Assembly: GCA_903813345.2 (NCBI GenBank)
Contig: CAIIXF020000006.1
Span: 27,351,936-27,411,935 of the forward strand
Reading direction: 5' to 3'
DNA length: 60,000 nucleotides
Source: Owenia fusiformis
Lineage: Eukaryota; Annelida; Polychaeta; Sabellida; Oweniidae
Shown here in pieces: positions 36,253 to 48,114 of the stretch. The notes beneath the pieces were generated by a model. It saw only the letters and a program-made list of their open reading frames with translations, was not told the DNA's origin and ran no database searches. Made by a program: the position numbers and the translations under genes. Each line of letters begins with the position of its first letter. Within the stretch, counting starts at the first letter, position 1.

Positions 36253-36499
36253 ATTTATCTATCCAAGATGTTGGGTTACTTACTGAACTTGCGTTGTTGA
36301 AGACAGGTGGTTTTATGAGCTGGCCCTTGTTCCCGGATTGTAGACGACCATCAGCAATGTTTTCCACTCTTTTGACATGTCGATGTATGTCATCTGTGGG
36401 AATGTCTGCTTGTTCTGGCGATTTCGGTTGTTGAATCTCTCCATTTTGTCGCTCCTGTTCCATTTGATTTTCTTCTCGATTTTGTTCTACTTGAGCCAT
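36230..36499 (-). CDS. Upstream gag fragment in another frame (89 aa)
   Basis: This frame begins with an ATG about 100 bp after the 5' LTR, where a gag start is expected. It is rich in Q and E at the N-terminus and ends with a segment like the start of a Gag capsid domain (NPTSWIDKYD). It overlaps the main gag-pol frame by 23 bp and is offset by one base. No classical slippery heptamer is visible in the overlap; the local sequence is a short TA-rich run. Either an indel broke gag in this copy or an unusual recoding or reinitiation step joins the frames. The most likely reading is a one- or two-base indel. Confidence 0.65.
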   Translation of the reverse strand: MAQVEQNREENQMEQERQNGEIQQPKSPEQADIPTDDIHRHVKRVENIADGRLQSGNKGQLIKPPVFNNASSVSNPTSWIDKYDICTIF

Positions 36500-36580
36500 G
36501 GTTTTATTTGATTTCTTTTGTTTTGACTTGTTTTGTTCACTTATTATTTTCTATTCAAATTGCTTTCTTGATAAGACTAG

Positions 36581-36600
36581 AAAACAAGGCAGCTGCACCA
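36581..36600 (-). other. Primer binding site
   Basis: Two bases after the 5' LTR the minus strand reads TGGTGCAGCTGCCTTG. It begins with TGG, complementary to a tRNA CCA end, so it fits a tRNA-primed element. The primer tRNA was not identified. Confidence 0.7.
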
Positions 36601-36602
36601 AG

Positions 36603-37347
36603 TGTCATACGTGGTTTTTGCCACCTATTAATGATTAATTTAATGTTTGAATTGTTTGGCTGTATAATATGAAATGCTTGGCTGTGACATGAAAATGCTT
36701 GGCTGTGAGAGATATTTAGATCGTCTAGTCTTACCGTACTCGCAAATATGAATAACGAATATAAGTTACATAATACAATTACTTTATTATTGTGGAACCT
36801 TTAATCAACTGTGAACGTGTAAACAATAATATGTACGTTAAACCATTTCACTTTCGTTTACCTCGAATACAATGCTATATGTCTGTCAGACCAATGTTAA
36901 ATTCGGCATCCTCGATTACCTAGTTTTCTCCATTTCCTTTCCTCGGCTCCTTGACTTATTTTCCGACATCATGACGATTGTAAGTTTTCAGATTCTTTTC
37001 CGCTATCTTCCCACCATCTTTCCACTATCATTTTCTTCACCCTGATCTTACATTCATTCACAACTTATATACCATTTGAAACGTTAACAAAACGCATCTC
37101 ATCATTGACTCTGATTGGTTACTTATTACATAGAGTTCTAAAGATAGAAATGATGTCATTGTCAGGATAATGCAAGAACAGACAAACGTTGGACCTTCGT
37201 CATGCACCTGGCTATAATTGATTACAGGAAAGCTGATTTTCATATTTAGATCCAGTCATATCAGGAGCATGTTTATAAACAGAACTGACCTCAGGATGTA
37301 CCTAATAAATCTTGGGCTGTCAGCATTGTGAAATACTGTTCTCAACA
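36603..37347 (-). repeat. 5' LTR
   Basis: This 745-bp LTR is apparently identical to the 3' LTR at offset 9533. It carries the TATA-like box at 37073-37064 and an AATAAA at 36788-36783 on the minus strand. Transcription would run toward the gag frame. The outer edge abuts CTATG at 37348-37352. Confidence 0.93.
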
Positions 37348-37352
37348 CTATG

Positions 37353-38364
37353 CAGCAGTAACATCGAAAGGGAAATGTAAGGCGTTGTCCTCTGAATAGT
37401 AAACGTTCTAATACATGTAAGGCATTCAAATAGATATATATTTTACATATTTAATTTGTCATTGTTTTATGTTTTATAAAACCATGGGCTTTCGAAAGCC
37501 CATAATAATACCATAGGCAATTATTTCTTGTTTGACGATGCGATGATAGGTAGCTATAAATTCTTTAAATTAAACTTTGAAAAAGTTAAGACCTACAAAT
37601 AATGAATTTTTTAAATAATTCACACAATTTTGTCGAATCTGCTTGACCGATATTTTAAAAAATAAACAAAATAAAATAAGCACTATAATTACACTAATTA
37701 ACTATTAGAAATTATATTGAAATTAGAATTGTTTGACATAATGATAATCCAATTTATTGTAAATGAAAATACGTATGTAAAAATTCGAGAAACGTTTACG
37801 TTTTTTGACCCCTTGTAATGAGAGGCATATTTCGACCTAAAAGACCGAAGTTTTTTCAGCAAATGGCGGCATTTTTAAAGAATCACGACATATGGACCTC
37901 CTTAAATATTGGTTCAAATGTTGCTGCACTATATTGTTTTACGCCAGTTCCGGAGTCACCATGGACTAATAGTGTCCTATATGTATATAGCCGAAGCGTT
38001 GTAGGGAAAGGATATCCACAAATGATATACCCATTGCAAGAAAGGTTTAGTTTTTAGGTGACTTATTGCGGGTGAAACGGGTGCTTCGGTCATGAAAACA
38101 GTCACAGTGATGCAGTGTCGTGCACCATCAGACAATATCCCGACTCGGATAACACTCCGTGCCAGGGATAACCTTTGCCCTTCTTTTTGTTCTCTATAAT
38201 TCCAGCCATATATCTTCTAGAGACGTTTATTTGAACAAACGGAGACAATATAAAGATATATATTATTTGAACAACCCCCGAATCCGGATTGACGAAATCG
38301 CTTGACATACCCGGGAATATAGTCTAATGTTAAAGTTTGTAAACAAATTTTGTACAGTGTAAAG
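37353..38364. other. ELP4 upstream region
   Basis: About 1 kb separates the retrotransposon from the ELP4 start. No exon was recognised. A perfect 20-bp palindrome, ATGGGCTTTCGAAAGCCCAT, lies at about 37483-37502. No TATA box is evident near 38330, as expected for a housekeeping promoter. A CACCCGTTTCACCCG-like motif was looked for in both orientations without a clear result. Confidence 0.4.
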
Positions 38365-41300
38365 ATGGCAGCAACAAGTTTTCAGAAAAAATCTCGCTCT
38401 AAACTGTTCAATATTCCAGGAACAAGACCATCTCTTCATAATAATCAGCTTTTAATATCTACGGGAATACCATCTCTAGATAATATTTTGGGTGAGTACT
38501 CTCAAAGCCATGAATTTACCATGTAAAATGGCATCATGTGTTACAATTACTCTATTATCGCCCACGTGTAACTTTATTTAACTTTTAGGATAGGTACCGC
38601 CTCAATTACGATAGTTCGTGTCATAATTAACCAATTTTTTATTCCGAGCTTTTTGCAAAGGCACTTGTATCAACAACCAGAATTTATTTGCCAACCTGGA
38701 AGAACGGTAGCATCTATTCTCTAACATACAGCAGGCCCGTAGCCAGGGGGTTCGAGCGAAACCCCCCTGGCCAAAAACTCTTTCAAAATCATGCAGTTTT
38801 TACCATTCTGAGCAATTTGTAAGTGATTTTGGCCATTTTTTGACCAAAATTTTCAAAAATGACCCCCCCCCCCTCTGGGATTTTTCAAAAGGTGAACCCT
38901 TATTTTGGCAAAACCTGGCTACGGGTCTGTACAGTAGAGCTCTACTTATTCCGTACCAGGACTATAGTCCTGGGAAGGCCACCATCTCAGAGCCCATGTT
39001 TCAACCATCAAATTCCTCCATTTATTGAAACATCCGGGCTCTGCATCACCAGTCAATACGGGGATTCCCCATCTAAATCCAACCGCCATTTTGAAAAGTG
39101 ATGGAATGTCTATCGATGAAAAAGGAAATGTCTTTGTTGCTCCGCCTCCCCGCAAGTAAAGAAATAAAATATCTGTTTGCAGGGCAGCCTCAAACTCTTA
39201 TTACCCAAGGAGCTTCTTACAGTGTTTCTCACGAGTTTGAATTCAAATTTTGATAAAATGAAGTTGGGGCAATCTCCGCCAGGTTTGTTTATTGTGCTTG
39301 GATATTTATAGTAAATTCTTAGGAGTGCATAATCTATGTGCCGAAAAATTTCAAATAATCTGAACTCCAATTATCACTGTTCCACAGCTGGTTGGTTACT
39401 TTGACGGAATGTCAATGTAACAAAATGGATGAACTTCCTGGTTACGAGTTTTTTTGTTTTCTCTATACTGTATAAACTTACGTAATACGTATAAGTCATG
39501 TTGCGGATTATTATTATTATTTTTTTTATACATAAATTTATTCCTTTAGTAAACAATAGAAGACATGTAATTGATTGCCAAAGTTTTATAAAAAAAAAAC
39601 ATTAGCGGCAATTTTAGACAATATGAATAGGAATACATTAAAATTTAAAATTTATCAAAGTGATTATTATTCAGCACTCAATTAGACATTATGGTCAAGC
39701 TTTTAGAAATGCTCTTGGTTTGGAATTTGATTTGTAAGTAAATCTGTAATTCATGCATTTATAAAGACCATCCCTTTTGTTACATTGACGTAAGTTGTCA
39801 AAGTAACAAACATTGGTAATATAACAGACTTTCGTCAATGTAACAAAAGCGAGGGGCTAAATATATGAATTGCAACTTCATTTACAAAACAAATTCTTAA
39901 TCGAAGAAACTTATTAAAACTAGACTATATTTTCTAGCTTTGTGCCAAATTATAATCTGCAACTTGACTTAAAAGTAGGTTTAAATGGAGAAAACAAAAA
40001 AACTCATAACCAGGATGTTCATCCATTTTTTAACATTGATGTTCCATCAAAGTAACTAGTTGTGGAACAGTGAATTATCTTGATCTGGACAAGTTGATGT
40101 CCATATCACCGCATATACCCTATGTACGAGGGTTGTCCCAGAAGTAATGCACTATATACTCTAACTTTCTTTAATATTCTTCAATTCAGCTGAAATTTTG
40201 TGTATATAACAATTGAAGTCTTATCTATTATATCCTGAAGTTTCAGCATCATAAATTAATATTAAGTCTTAATATGGTTGCTATAACAACATGGGGGTAC
40301 TGAAAATTTCATGAAAAAATATCAATTATTGATAAAGTTAGAGCATATAGTGCATTACTTCCGGGACAACCTTCGTATATCTAAAACAAGTTATCAAATA
40401 TTGCTATTCTTTTTCAGGTGGGGGAACTGCTGTTGGAACAGTTGTTTTAATTGGTAAGTAAAGCTTCAGTAGCAAATGATCAAAGACTAAAGAGGCAGTG
40501 AAAATACAAGTCTATCAAACCTAACTCGTAATAAGCAAGCATTGCCATTAATGACCACAGTCTGACGTTATGTAGAAAAACACACATATCTTATATGCAA
40601 AGTGATCAATTTTGAAGTGTCAAACTTACAAAGAGTGAAATATAAACTGACATTTAAGGTCAGCATTCTTATTGAACCAAAATGCAACAAGATAGTTACA
40701 AAGTTCTAAGTGTTCCACTTTCAAGAGCATGCTAATAAATTTATTTACTTCCAATTCTCATGTTCCAGTCCTACAATAAATTTGTGTCATGCTAGATCTA
40801 TGTGATAAATATTTAAAACTTTTCAAATTTTCAGAAGAAGACACATATGGAAGTTTCAGTAATCTTATGTTAAAGTATTTTCTGGCAGAGGGTGTCATGA
40901 CAAACCAAACATTATTTTTGGCTACTGCAAATGAGTCACCAGATAATATATTAAAGGTATGTATGTGATGGTTCTACATTGTAATTATTCCAAACGAACG
41001 AAGTTCGAGAGGGATTTGAGAAAGCCGTCTTTCCGTCCGTTCAAATTTTATAGGCTTATGCCTTTTGGGTGTAGGACCTCTCCTTGAGAAGGAATTTTTA
41101 ATATGGCAGCTCATTTCAAAATGGCTGCCATTTTCGTATTATATTATTATTCAGTAGTAAGGAGCTAGCTACTGAGAGGTTTGCCTGTTGATAATAAAAT
41201 TTAGAACAAATACTAGTATAGTGTTATAATGTCATTCTACTATCTGTAACAATTCCAACTCAAATCAAGTGAAACTCTTGAAATTAGAGCAATTGAAACT

Positions 41301-44300
41301 TTACTTCTCGGATTTGGTATTATTACAATAAAGAGTAAATCAGACACAATTTGTATGTATTCTTTTTCCAGGATCTTCCTGCGCCAATTGTAGATGACCC
41401 TGGAGCAAGTGGCAATATGGAGGGTGGACAAGAGGGTGGAACAGACGAAAAGATGAAAATAGCATGGAGATACCAACATTTGCCACAATTCCAGGTAACA
41501 TCAATATCTGATATTAATCAGGCCCGTAGCTGGCAGTGGAGCAGTTCGGAGGGACTGAGCAAAACCCCCTTCCCTTTGCCAAAAAATATCTTCTGAAATC
41601 CTGCAGTTTTCACTATTCTGAGCACTTCAAGTGATTTTGGGCCAAAATTATCAGATGTGAACCCCCTGGAATTTTTTTGAAAAGGGAAATCCCCTTGGCA
41701 AAAGCTGGATATGGCCTGTTATCCCTTCTTTAACTTGTGAAGTGAACACAATATGCAACGTTTATAAAAATCAATGTATTTTATTGTCTATTTCAGTCTA
41801 ATCCTACAAATGTTAGATTTGGCCACTATTATGATTTAACAAAGACAATGGAAACAGATCTCAGGACTTCAGTTGAAAGTCACACTGTTGATGTAACACA
41901 GGAGCTCAGATTAAAGTAAGATGTCTCTTGCAATGATTCTAATTCACCTGAGGAATAAAAAGTTGATCATAAAATTTACTGATTTTGATATGGGATTATT
42001 ACAGGACTCAATACATATGTATGTTTGAATACAGGATTTTCAAACATCAATTTTTCATATTGATATAGTCTCCAATTTTTTGTGGCAGTATTCAGCGTTT
42101 GGTGTTTCGTGGTTGGTGTTGATCTGCATCTGTTGCATATGCCAGGTGGTGACATTTTGCATGTTAATGCCTCGTATTTCTATTGTATTTCTCAGGGTAT
42201 TCAGTAATTGCCCCTGAGGCGAATATACCAGGGGCTGGAATCAAAAAAATAGTATGTGACCCTAAGCCAAATTTTAGATGACAGTTTCACTGGATAAATC
42301 CCAACTTGAAAAAATGTAATATTCTAAATATAACCCTGCATTTTAATTCCAGTCCTGAGCCTTCTGACCATTTTATCAACTGCTCATATAGATGTCTCCT
42401 TCGTGCAATCCAAAAAAGACTGGCCAAAGGCTACACCACAACTGACACAACTCAAATAGAAAAACATGTTATGAGAATAGGTAAATAAGTTCCCATCAGA
42501 GAAATTCATGTTTTCATAATTACATGTAGTATACAGAGGAAAAGACTTCATTTACAAAAAAATGAAACAAGAATATAATGTATAAGGAGCTCAAAATTAG
42601 TGTTTACTTTGTGTACACTTAACCCTTTATGGGTATGCATGTTTAATAAAGTTCATGAATCTAAATCTGTATAAGGAGCTCATGATCCACTCAAGTTACA
42701 GCAATTGCAGGGACTCAGTAAAGTGTAATTGACATGCAGTATTCCAAGGAAGTTTTTAATGTTATTACTATCATGTAAATATATTTAACTGTAAACTCCA
42801 TTGTCTTTTAGGTATACAGAGCTTAGGATCTCCACAATGGCGTGAAACAAGGTTGGGGTCTGAGACAAGTGCAGATAAATCAATGTTAAAGTTCCTATAT
42901 GCATTGCGGTCTCTTGTAAGATCTTCATTCGCTACTTGTGTGCTTACTGTGCCTACTCAGCTATTTCAGGTAATGTCCCAATAATATTCCTCAGTTTCTT
43001 TAGAATTACATTTCCACATATTGATCTTGCTTTAACTCTGCACAAATAGACATATTCAATTTAATTTTGGAGTTAATTCCTTTCCAAATATCAAAGAATT
43101 TTAAGGAAAATGTAGTAGCATTCTTGTTTCATATCACCGCCTAGATGTGGTAACATGTTTTATCCACCACCTAGAAGTGGTAACATGTTTTATCCACCAT
43201 GGTAACATGTTTTATCCACCACCTAGAAGTGGTAACATGTTTTATCCACCACATAGAAGTGGTTACATGTTTTATCCACCACCTAGAAGTGGTAACATGT
43301 TTTATCCACCACCTAGAAGTGGTAACATGTTTTACTCACCACCTAGAAGTGGTCACATGTTTTATCCACCACCTAGAAGTGGTAACATGTTTTATCCACT
43401 ACCTAGAAGTGGTAACATGTTTATCCACTACCTAGAAGTGGTAACATGTTTATCCACCACCTAGAAGTGGTAACATGTTTTAACCACCCATTTTGTGCCT
43501 GCAGTTTGGTAGTTATTCTTTGCCAGCCACCCTTTGCCTTTGATGTCTGTAACAAACTATTCTTTTGTAACCATTTGCAATGATTAACAAAGTGGTGTCA
43601 TTTTGTCAAGTTAATGCCTTGTTAAAACGCCGACAAGACTATCAAGTCTCTTTCTGGTATTTTCACAAAATTAGTTTCCATCTTTTTGAAATTATATTTC
43701 ATCCAACCAGCTCCTTTATTTGTAGATATTTCATGTGTTCTGTCTATTACCATTGGAACATGTCTTGTGTATGTCGACTGTGGCCTTACAATTACCCATT
43801 CGATCGTGTGGTTAAATATCCATGTATAAGAATTTTCGCATATGCTCTGTAATTTGTTTCTGGCTCTGCAGATATGATCCACCTCAGTGTAATAAGTATA
43901 TGAAGCCATTGAAGCTCATGGTTACCTCTTTGTCAAAAGCGATCACTTTACTTTCTGCATTACACTTGACAAATGAATTGACGTTAGAGCAGTGGACTGA
44001 TTGTCAGCCACTGTAGCCGGTAGAAATCATGTTCTCAACCTAAGTGTAGAACCCTAGAGGGCATTCTCGGACAAACCCTTGGCATCAGGTGAAGTTCTGG
44101 GGCATTGTTTGACTTCTTACAATATATATCCCCACATCGATAACATGGTGTGTCTAATTTGAAAATTTCAATAAAAAAAACATATAAAACAAAGAATTAT
44201 TGAAGATCGTCTGACAATGCCCTATGTCCGAGATTACCCCTATGGCCTCTATATGCAGTAGAATGTGACAGTGTATACTAGTATTTTGATAATTTTGCAT

Positions 44301-47300
44301 TTCAGGATGAAGTGTTCACCAGTCATATTGAGAGGTTATGTGACACAGTTGTGAATTTAGAGTCATTTGCTGGCACCAATAAGGAAACAAACCCAGCCTA
44401 CAAGGAATATCATGGTAAGGAAAGCAAACCAAGGGGAAAATGTACAATATTTGATTTGTCCTTTGCGGTTTATACTAATAACTCTTTTGCATGGCATGCA
44501 TTATTTAAGATTGACACATAGCTCGGCAAGGTATGTCTGATTCCAGCCGTTCCGAACATAGTGTTCACATAATGAACAGTGTGTGAAAGTTTCATTGAAA
44601 ATATGTTCTTTTAGTGATTTTGTATCTTTAAGGTGATTTTATAGAAAATATTTTGCAATGTGTGAAAAGAATTTAAGCCCAAGACTGCATTGTGGCTGCT
44701 TCATTCCACTCAGATGTTGTTTCCTAAAAAATTCCATCTTCGTGGAATGGTTCAGCACACAATCCTTAAATGAGGAAAAAAATCATCATTATTAAATCCG
44801 ACCTCACCATGTAATTAATTGTGAAACATTTTTTTGGAAGTTTCAATTAAAGTAAAAATAAATTAATTCATTTGCCCTTCTTTATTAATGTCAATGGACA
44901 AATTCTTGTTTGTTTACTTATTTTATTGAATATCCTTTGAAAATGTAAAAGGGGAAGGGTTTGATTCACATTTGTTTCAATTTACAGCATTAAACATATT
45001 TTCATGGTCATAAAGCACAAACTTCCAGTATTTGATGTTACATTTTTTGCAAATGTAATGTTTATACTACAAACACTATTGTGTCAGAGAGTAGGTGATA
45101 TTGTGTATTGTGGATAAATAACACCCTATGCAGACAGAGCCTGTGGGAAATATTGGGTGCGGAGCAAATGAGCGGAGGGTGCGGAGCTAACGGTTATTTT
45201 TGAATTTAAATTTGGGATATTTCTGAAACTAAGCCGTTTTGGGACTTCAAATATACCAAGATATGTGTATTTGACACCAAATATCAATACAATTGTGAAA
45301 ATAGTAGCGCAATTCATTCTATAGCGACGCAGTGTGCCTTAAACCTTTCCCAGACCTATATATTTTGAAATTATCCTGCATTCATAAAAAATGGTGTTCA
45401 AGGTGCACTATCTATACAAATTATTTTTGCATCTTGGAAGCCAGGCAGTATCTGTGTGATTTTATAAAAATTCGGAAATTTTTTCAGATATGAGCCCCCT
45501 CTAAATATTGGGTGCGGAGCAGCTCCATAAACGTAGCTCCGCACCCAATATTTAGAGGGGCTCATATCTGAAGAACCTTTCCGAATTTTTATAAAATCAC
45601 ACAGATACTGCCTGGCTTCCAAGATGCAAAAATAATTTGCATGGGTAGTGTATCTTGAACACCATTTTTTATGAATGCTGGGGACGCAGTATTAAAAGGA
45701 TAGTCTCAAAATATATAGGTCTGGGAAATGTTTAAGGCATACTGCGTCGCTATAAAATGAATTGCACTACTATTTTCACAATTTTATTGATAGTTGGTGT
45801 CAAATACACATATCTTGGTATATTTGAAGTCCCAAAACGGCTTAGTTTCAGAAATATCCCAATTTTAAATTCAAAAATGACCGTTAGCTCCGCACCCTCC
45901 GCTCATTTGCGCCGCACCCAATATTTCCCACAGGCTCTGTCTGCATAGGGTGAATAAGGAAAAACAAGATTTATCTTAGCATAAGATAAATTATTCAATG
46001 TAATAGTTAACTTTTCAAGCTATAGATATATTACAATTCTGTTATCAGTGTATAAGCATCAGACTATCACTTACAAAAATCATAAACTTTGATGTCTTTT
46101 ATCCACATAAACAAGATTTTATTTGCAATGGATAATCTTTAACAACAGTTTGTAGCTGATACTGAACATGAAACTGTCGTATATTTTAGTTCCTTTGTTT
46201 ATTCATTTTGCAATGGATTCTTCAACAACAGTTTATAGCTAATGCTGAACATGAAACCGTCGTATATTTTAGTTCCTTTGTTTATTCATTTTGCAATGGA
46301 TTCTTCAACAACAGTTTATAGCTAATACTGAACATGAAACTGTCGTATATTTAAGTTCCTTTGTTTATTCATTTTGCAATGGATTCTTCAACAACAGTTT
46401 ATAGCTAATGCTGAACATGAAACCGTCGTATATTTTAGTTCCTTTGTTTATTCATTTTGCAATGGATTCTTCAACAACAGTTTATAGCTAATACTGAACA
46501 TGAAACCGTCGTATATTTTAGTTCCTTTGTTAATTCATTTTGCAATGGATTCTTCAACAACAATTTATAGCTAATACTGAACATGAAACTGTCATATATT
46601 TTAGTTCAATTTTGCAATGGATTCTTCAACAACAGTTTATAGCTAATACTGAACATGAACTGTCATATATTTTAGGTACTTTGTTTATTCATTTTGCAAT
46701 GGATTCTTCAACAACAGTTTATAGCTAATACTGAACATGAAACTGTTGTATATTTTAGTTCCTTTGTTTATTCATTTTGCAATGGATTCTTCAACAACAG
46801 TTTATAGCTAATACTGAACATGAAACTGTGTATATTTTAGTTCCTTTGTTTATTCATTTTGCAATGGATTCTTCAACAACAGTTTATAGCTAATACTGAA
46901 CATGAAACTGTGTATATTTTAGTTCCTTTGTTTATTCATTTTGCAATGGATTCCTCTACAACAGTTTATAGCTAATACTGAACCTGAAACTGTCATATAT
47001 TTTAGGTCTGTTCCATATCAAGGCACTTCCAAGACTCAACGCTCTAAACTGTCATATGCCAGACACATTGGATCTAGCATTTAAATTGAAGAGGAAAAAG
47101 TTCACAATTGAGGTAGAGATTTTTTTGTTTATAGTGGAGTATATTGAGGAAAAGTGAGAAAAAGTAGTGAAACCATTTCTTTATAAATAAATAATTTAAA
47201 TCTTAGCAAGATGCTGAGTTCATTTAAATTAAATTAATGATTTAGGGTTCCAAAATTATCAGTATAATGGCTCTGAAAAGTAAGCTTATTGAGATTCAAT

Positions 47301-48067
47301 AGCTTTTGCATAGACTCCCTAATATCAGTATACTGTAGTATATTAAACCTGCAATCAATACATCTTGACGGCACAGACACATTTATGGTATGTAGCATAG
47401 GCCATGGACTTTCAAAGTCCATGCATAGGCTAAAGGGAGATAGAAATAATTTTCAAATAAAGAGGGTGGGTCAATCAATCTGTGTTTATTTGTGCTCATC
47501 TTTGCAAGGAGGATTGGCAGCCTCCCAGGGTTCCCACTCGATATTAAACTTAATCAACGACAACATTGGACATGTCATTATTTTCTGACATTATAACTGA
47601 CTATAAATTCATAATTAGTAATCCAAAATATTCAAACTAATACCAGTATCTTGATCACATCTTAGTATTTGCGTTTTAGGATAAGGACCAACACACGCAA
47701 TCTAAATTGTGAAGTGAAAAAATGGCAACTGTTTGAATTCAAATTTTGTAATCACAACATCTCCACATATGGCAGAATATAGAGTTGGAAGACTGGGAAC
47801 CAATCCCTCCTTGTCCTCTTTGAAATGTGAATAGGGTTCTACAGCTACTGCCATCTTTAAATCGGCCAAATACCTATGCTATTGTACCGATGTAAACTCG
47901 TACTGATATCTGCTATATGGATTTTGTCACTTCATCTCTTTCAGAAACTTCATCTTCCCCCAGAGCTGTCAGAAACGTCGAATAAGGAACAGAACAATGC
48001 AATAGTACGTCCGTCAAATACAACCTCGTGTGGCACTGGGATAACAAACTCTAAACTGGACTTCTAG
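38365..48067 (+). CDS. ELP4: Elongator complex protein 4
   Basis: ELP4 is a RecA-like subunit of the ELP4-5-6 ring of Elongator, which supports tRNA wobble-uridine modification. The exons are 38365-38491, 40418-40453, 40835-40956, 41372-41494, 41797-41915, 42353-42480, 42812-42969, 44306-44414, 47006-47112 and 47945-48067. All have GT-AG borders and phases agree, giving 1152 nt and 383 residues, against about 420 in vertebrates. Family hallmarks are [20 protein letters not shown] near residue 19, [103 protein letters not shown] and the C-terminal KLDF. As in other ELP4 proteins, the Walker-like loop is degenerate (GGGTAVGT). Exon 2 is only 36 nt. The start ATG is the first in a clear context (AAAGATGG). 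The gene looks intact and complete. Confidence 0.97.
38732..38929. mobile_element. MITE in ELP4 intron 1, copy 1 (198 bp)
   Basis: The terminal inverted repeats CAGGCCCGTAGCCAGG and (right end, inverted) CAGACCCGTAGCCAGG bound an A/T- and C-rich core. A related copy lies at 41519-41718. The GTAGCC-type terminus recurs near 52665 in a fragment. There is no coding capacity. Confidence 0.75.
40127..40375. mobile_element. mariner-type MITE in ELP4 intron 1 (249 bp)
   Basis: The ends CGAGGGTTGTCCCAGAAGTA and (right end, inverted) CGAAGGTTGTCCCGGAAGTA continue into TGCACTATAT, giving arms of about 35 bp. TA flanks both sides, at 40125-40126 and 40376-40377. This is a Tc1/mariner signature; no transposase frame is present. 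Confidence 0.85.
41519..41718. mobile_element. MITE in ELP4 intron 4, copy 2 (200 bp)
   Basis: It starts CAGGCCCGTAGCTGG and ends CCAGATATGG-like, GGCCTG; the interior (TCCTGCAGTTTTCACTATTC, then GAGCACTTCAAGTGATTTTG) matches copy 1 at 38732-38929. The right end is more diverged than in copy 1. Confidence 0.72.
43147..43485. repeat. 30-bp minisatellite in ELP4 intron 7, about 11-12 copies
   Basis: The unit is GGTAACATGTTTTATCCACC plus ACCTAGAAGT. Most copies are exact or one base off; a few near 43180-43200 and 43411-43470 are shortened. Because 30 is a multiple of three, open frames run through it and encode repeats such as [10 protein letters not shown]. These are not genes. Confidence 0.92.
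44540..44765. repeat. Dispersed repeat copy in ELP4 intron 8
   Basis: The segment TTCATTGAAAATATGTTCTTTTAG also occurs near 26380, and TTTAAGCCC...ACTGCATTGTG with CATTCCAC...TGTTGTTTCC also occurs near 54690-54755. All look like diverged members of one family of unknown class. Confidence 0.6.
45122..45952. mobile_element. Fold-back element (831 bp) in ELP4 intron 8
   Basis: Two arms of about 400 bp are near-perfect inverted copies: CACCCTATGCAGACAGAGCC at the left end mirrors the right end at 45952. The arms meet near 45530 around AGCTCCATAAACGTAGCTCC. A 5-bp duplication AATAA lies at 45117-45121 and 45953-45957. Mirror-image frames of 63 codons on opposite strands are products of the symmetry. 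There is no transposase, so it is a non-autonomous fold-back DNA element. Confidence 0.88.
46130..47005. repeat. 83-bp tandem repeat ending at an ELP4 splice acceptor, about 11 copies
   Basis: The unit is about 83 bp and holds CAGTTTATAGCTAATACTGA, then ATGAAAC, TATATTTTAG, TTCCTTTGTTTATTC and GCAATGGATTCTTCAACAAC. Some copies are shortened near 46600-46680. The last copy ends TATATTTTAG at 47005, which is the acceptor of ELP4 exon 9, so most upstream copies carry the same acceptor-like sequence. Confidence 0.9.
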
Positions 48068-48108
48068 TTGTCATGGCGACGTGTTATTATTATTTATTGC
48101 TGTCATGA

Positions 48109-48114
48109 AATAAA
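48109..48114 (+). terminator. Polyadenylation signal for ELP4
   Basis: AATAAA lies 42 bp after the ELP4 stop codon, which would give a very short 3' untranslated region. A downstream GT-rich segment (GTTCATAGGTGCTTGACC) follows about 70 bp later. Confidence 0.6.

Larger units (their letters stand above)
27070..37347 (-). mobile_element. Ty3/gypsy LTR retrotransposon with chromodomain (10.3 kb)
   Basis: This is a full-length element with two 745-bp LTRs, a primer binding site, a polypurine tract, and a gag-pol frame holding protease, reverse transcriptase, RNase H, integrase and a C-terminal chromodomain. TATG occurs beside each end at 27066-27069 and 37349-37352. With ends called as TG...CA the flanking 5-mers are ATATG and CTATG, which differ at one base; if the LTR is extended by one C, a perfect 4-bp duplication results. 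The LTRs look identical by eye, so insertion was recent. The order protease-RT-RNase H-integrase is that of Metaviridae. It sits between the DUF7869-type gene and ELP4, antisense to both. Confidence 0.95.

Noticed and set aside
43147-43464. Open frames of 78-105 codons encoding [10 protein letters not shown]-type repeats
   Set aside because: They are products of a 30-bp minisatellite inside an ELP4 intron.
45126-45948. Two near-identical 63-codon frames on opposite strands
   Set aside because: They are mirror images caused by the fold-back element arms and have no domain or supporting splice structure.
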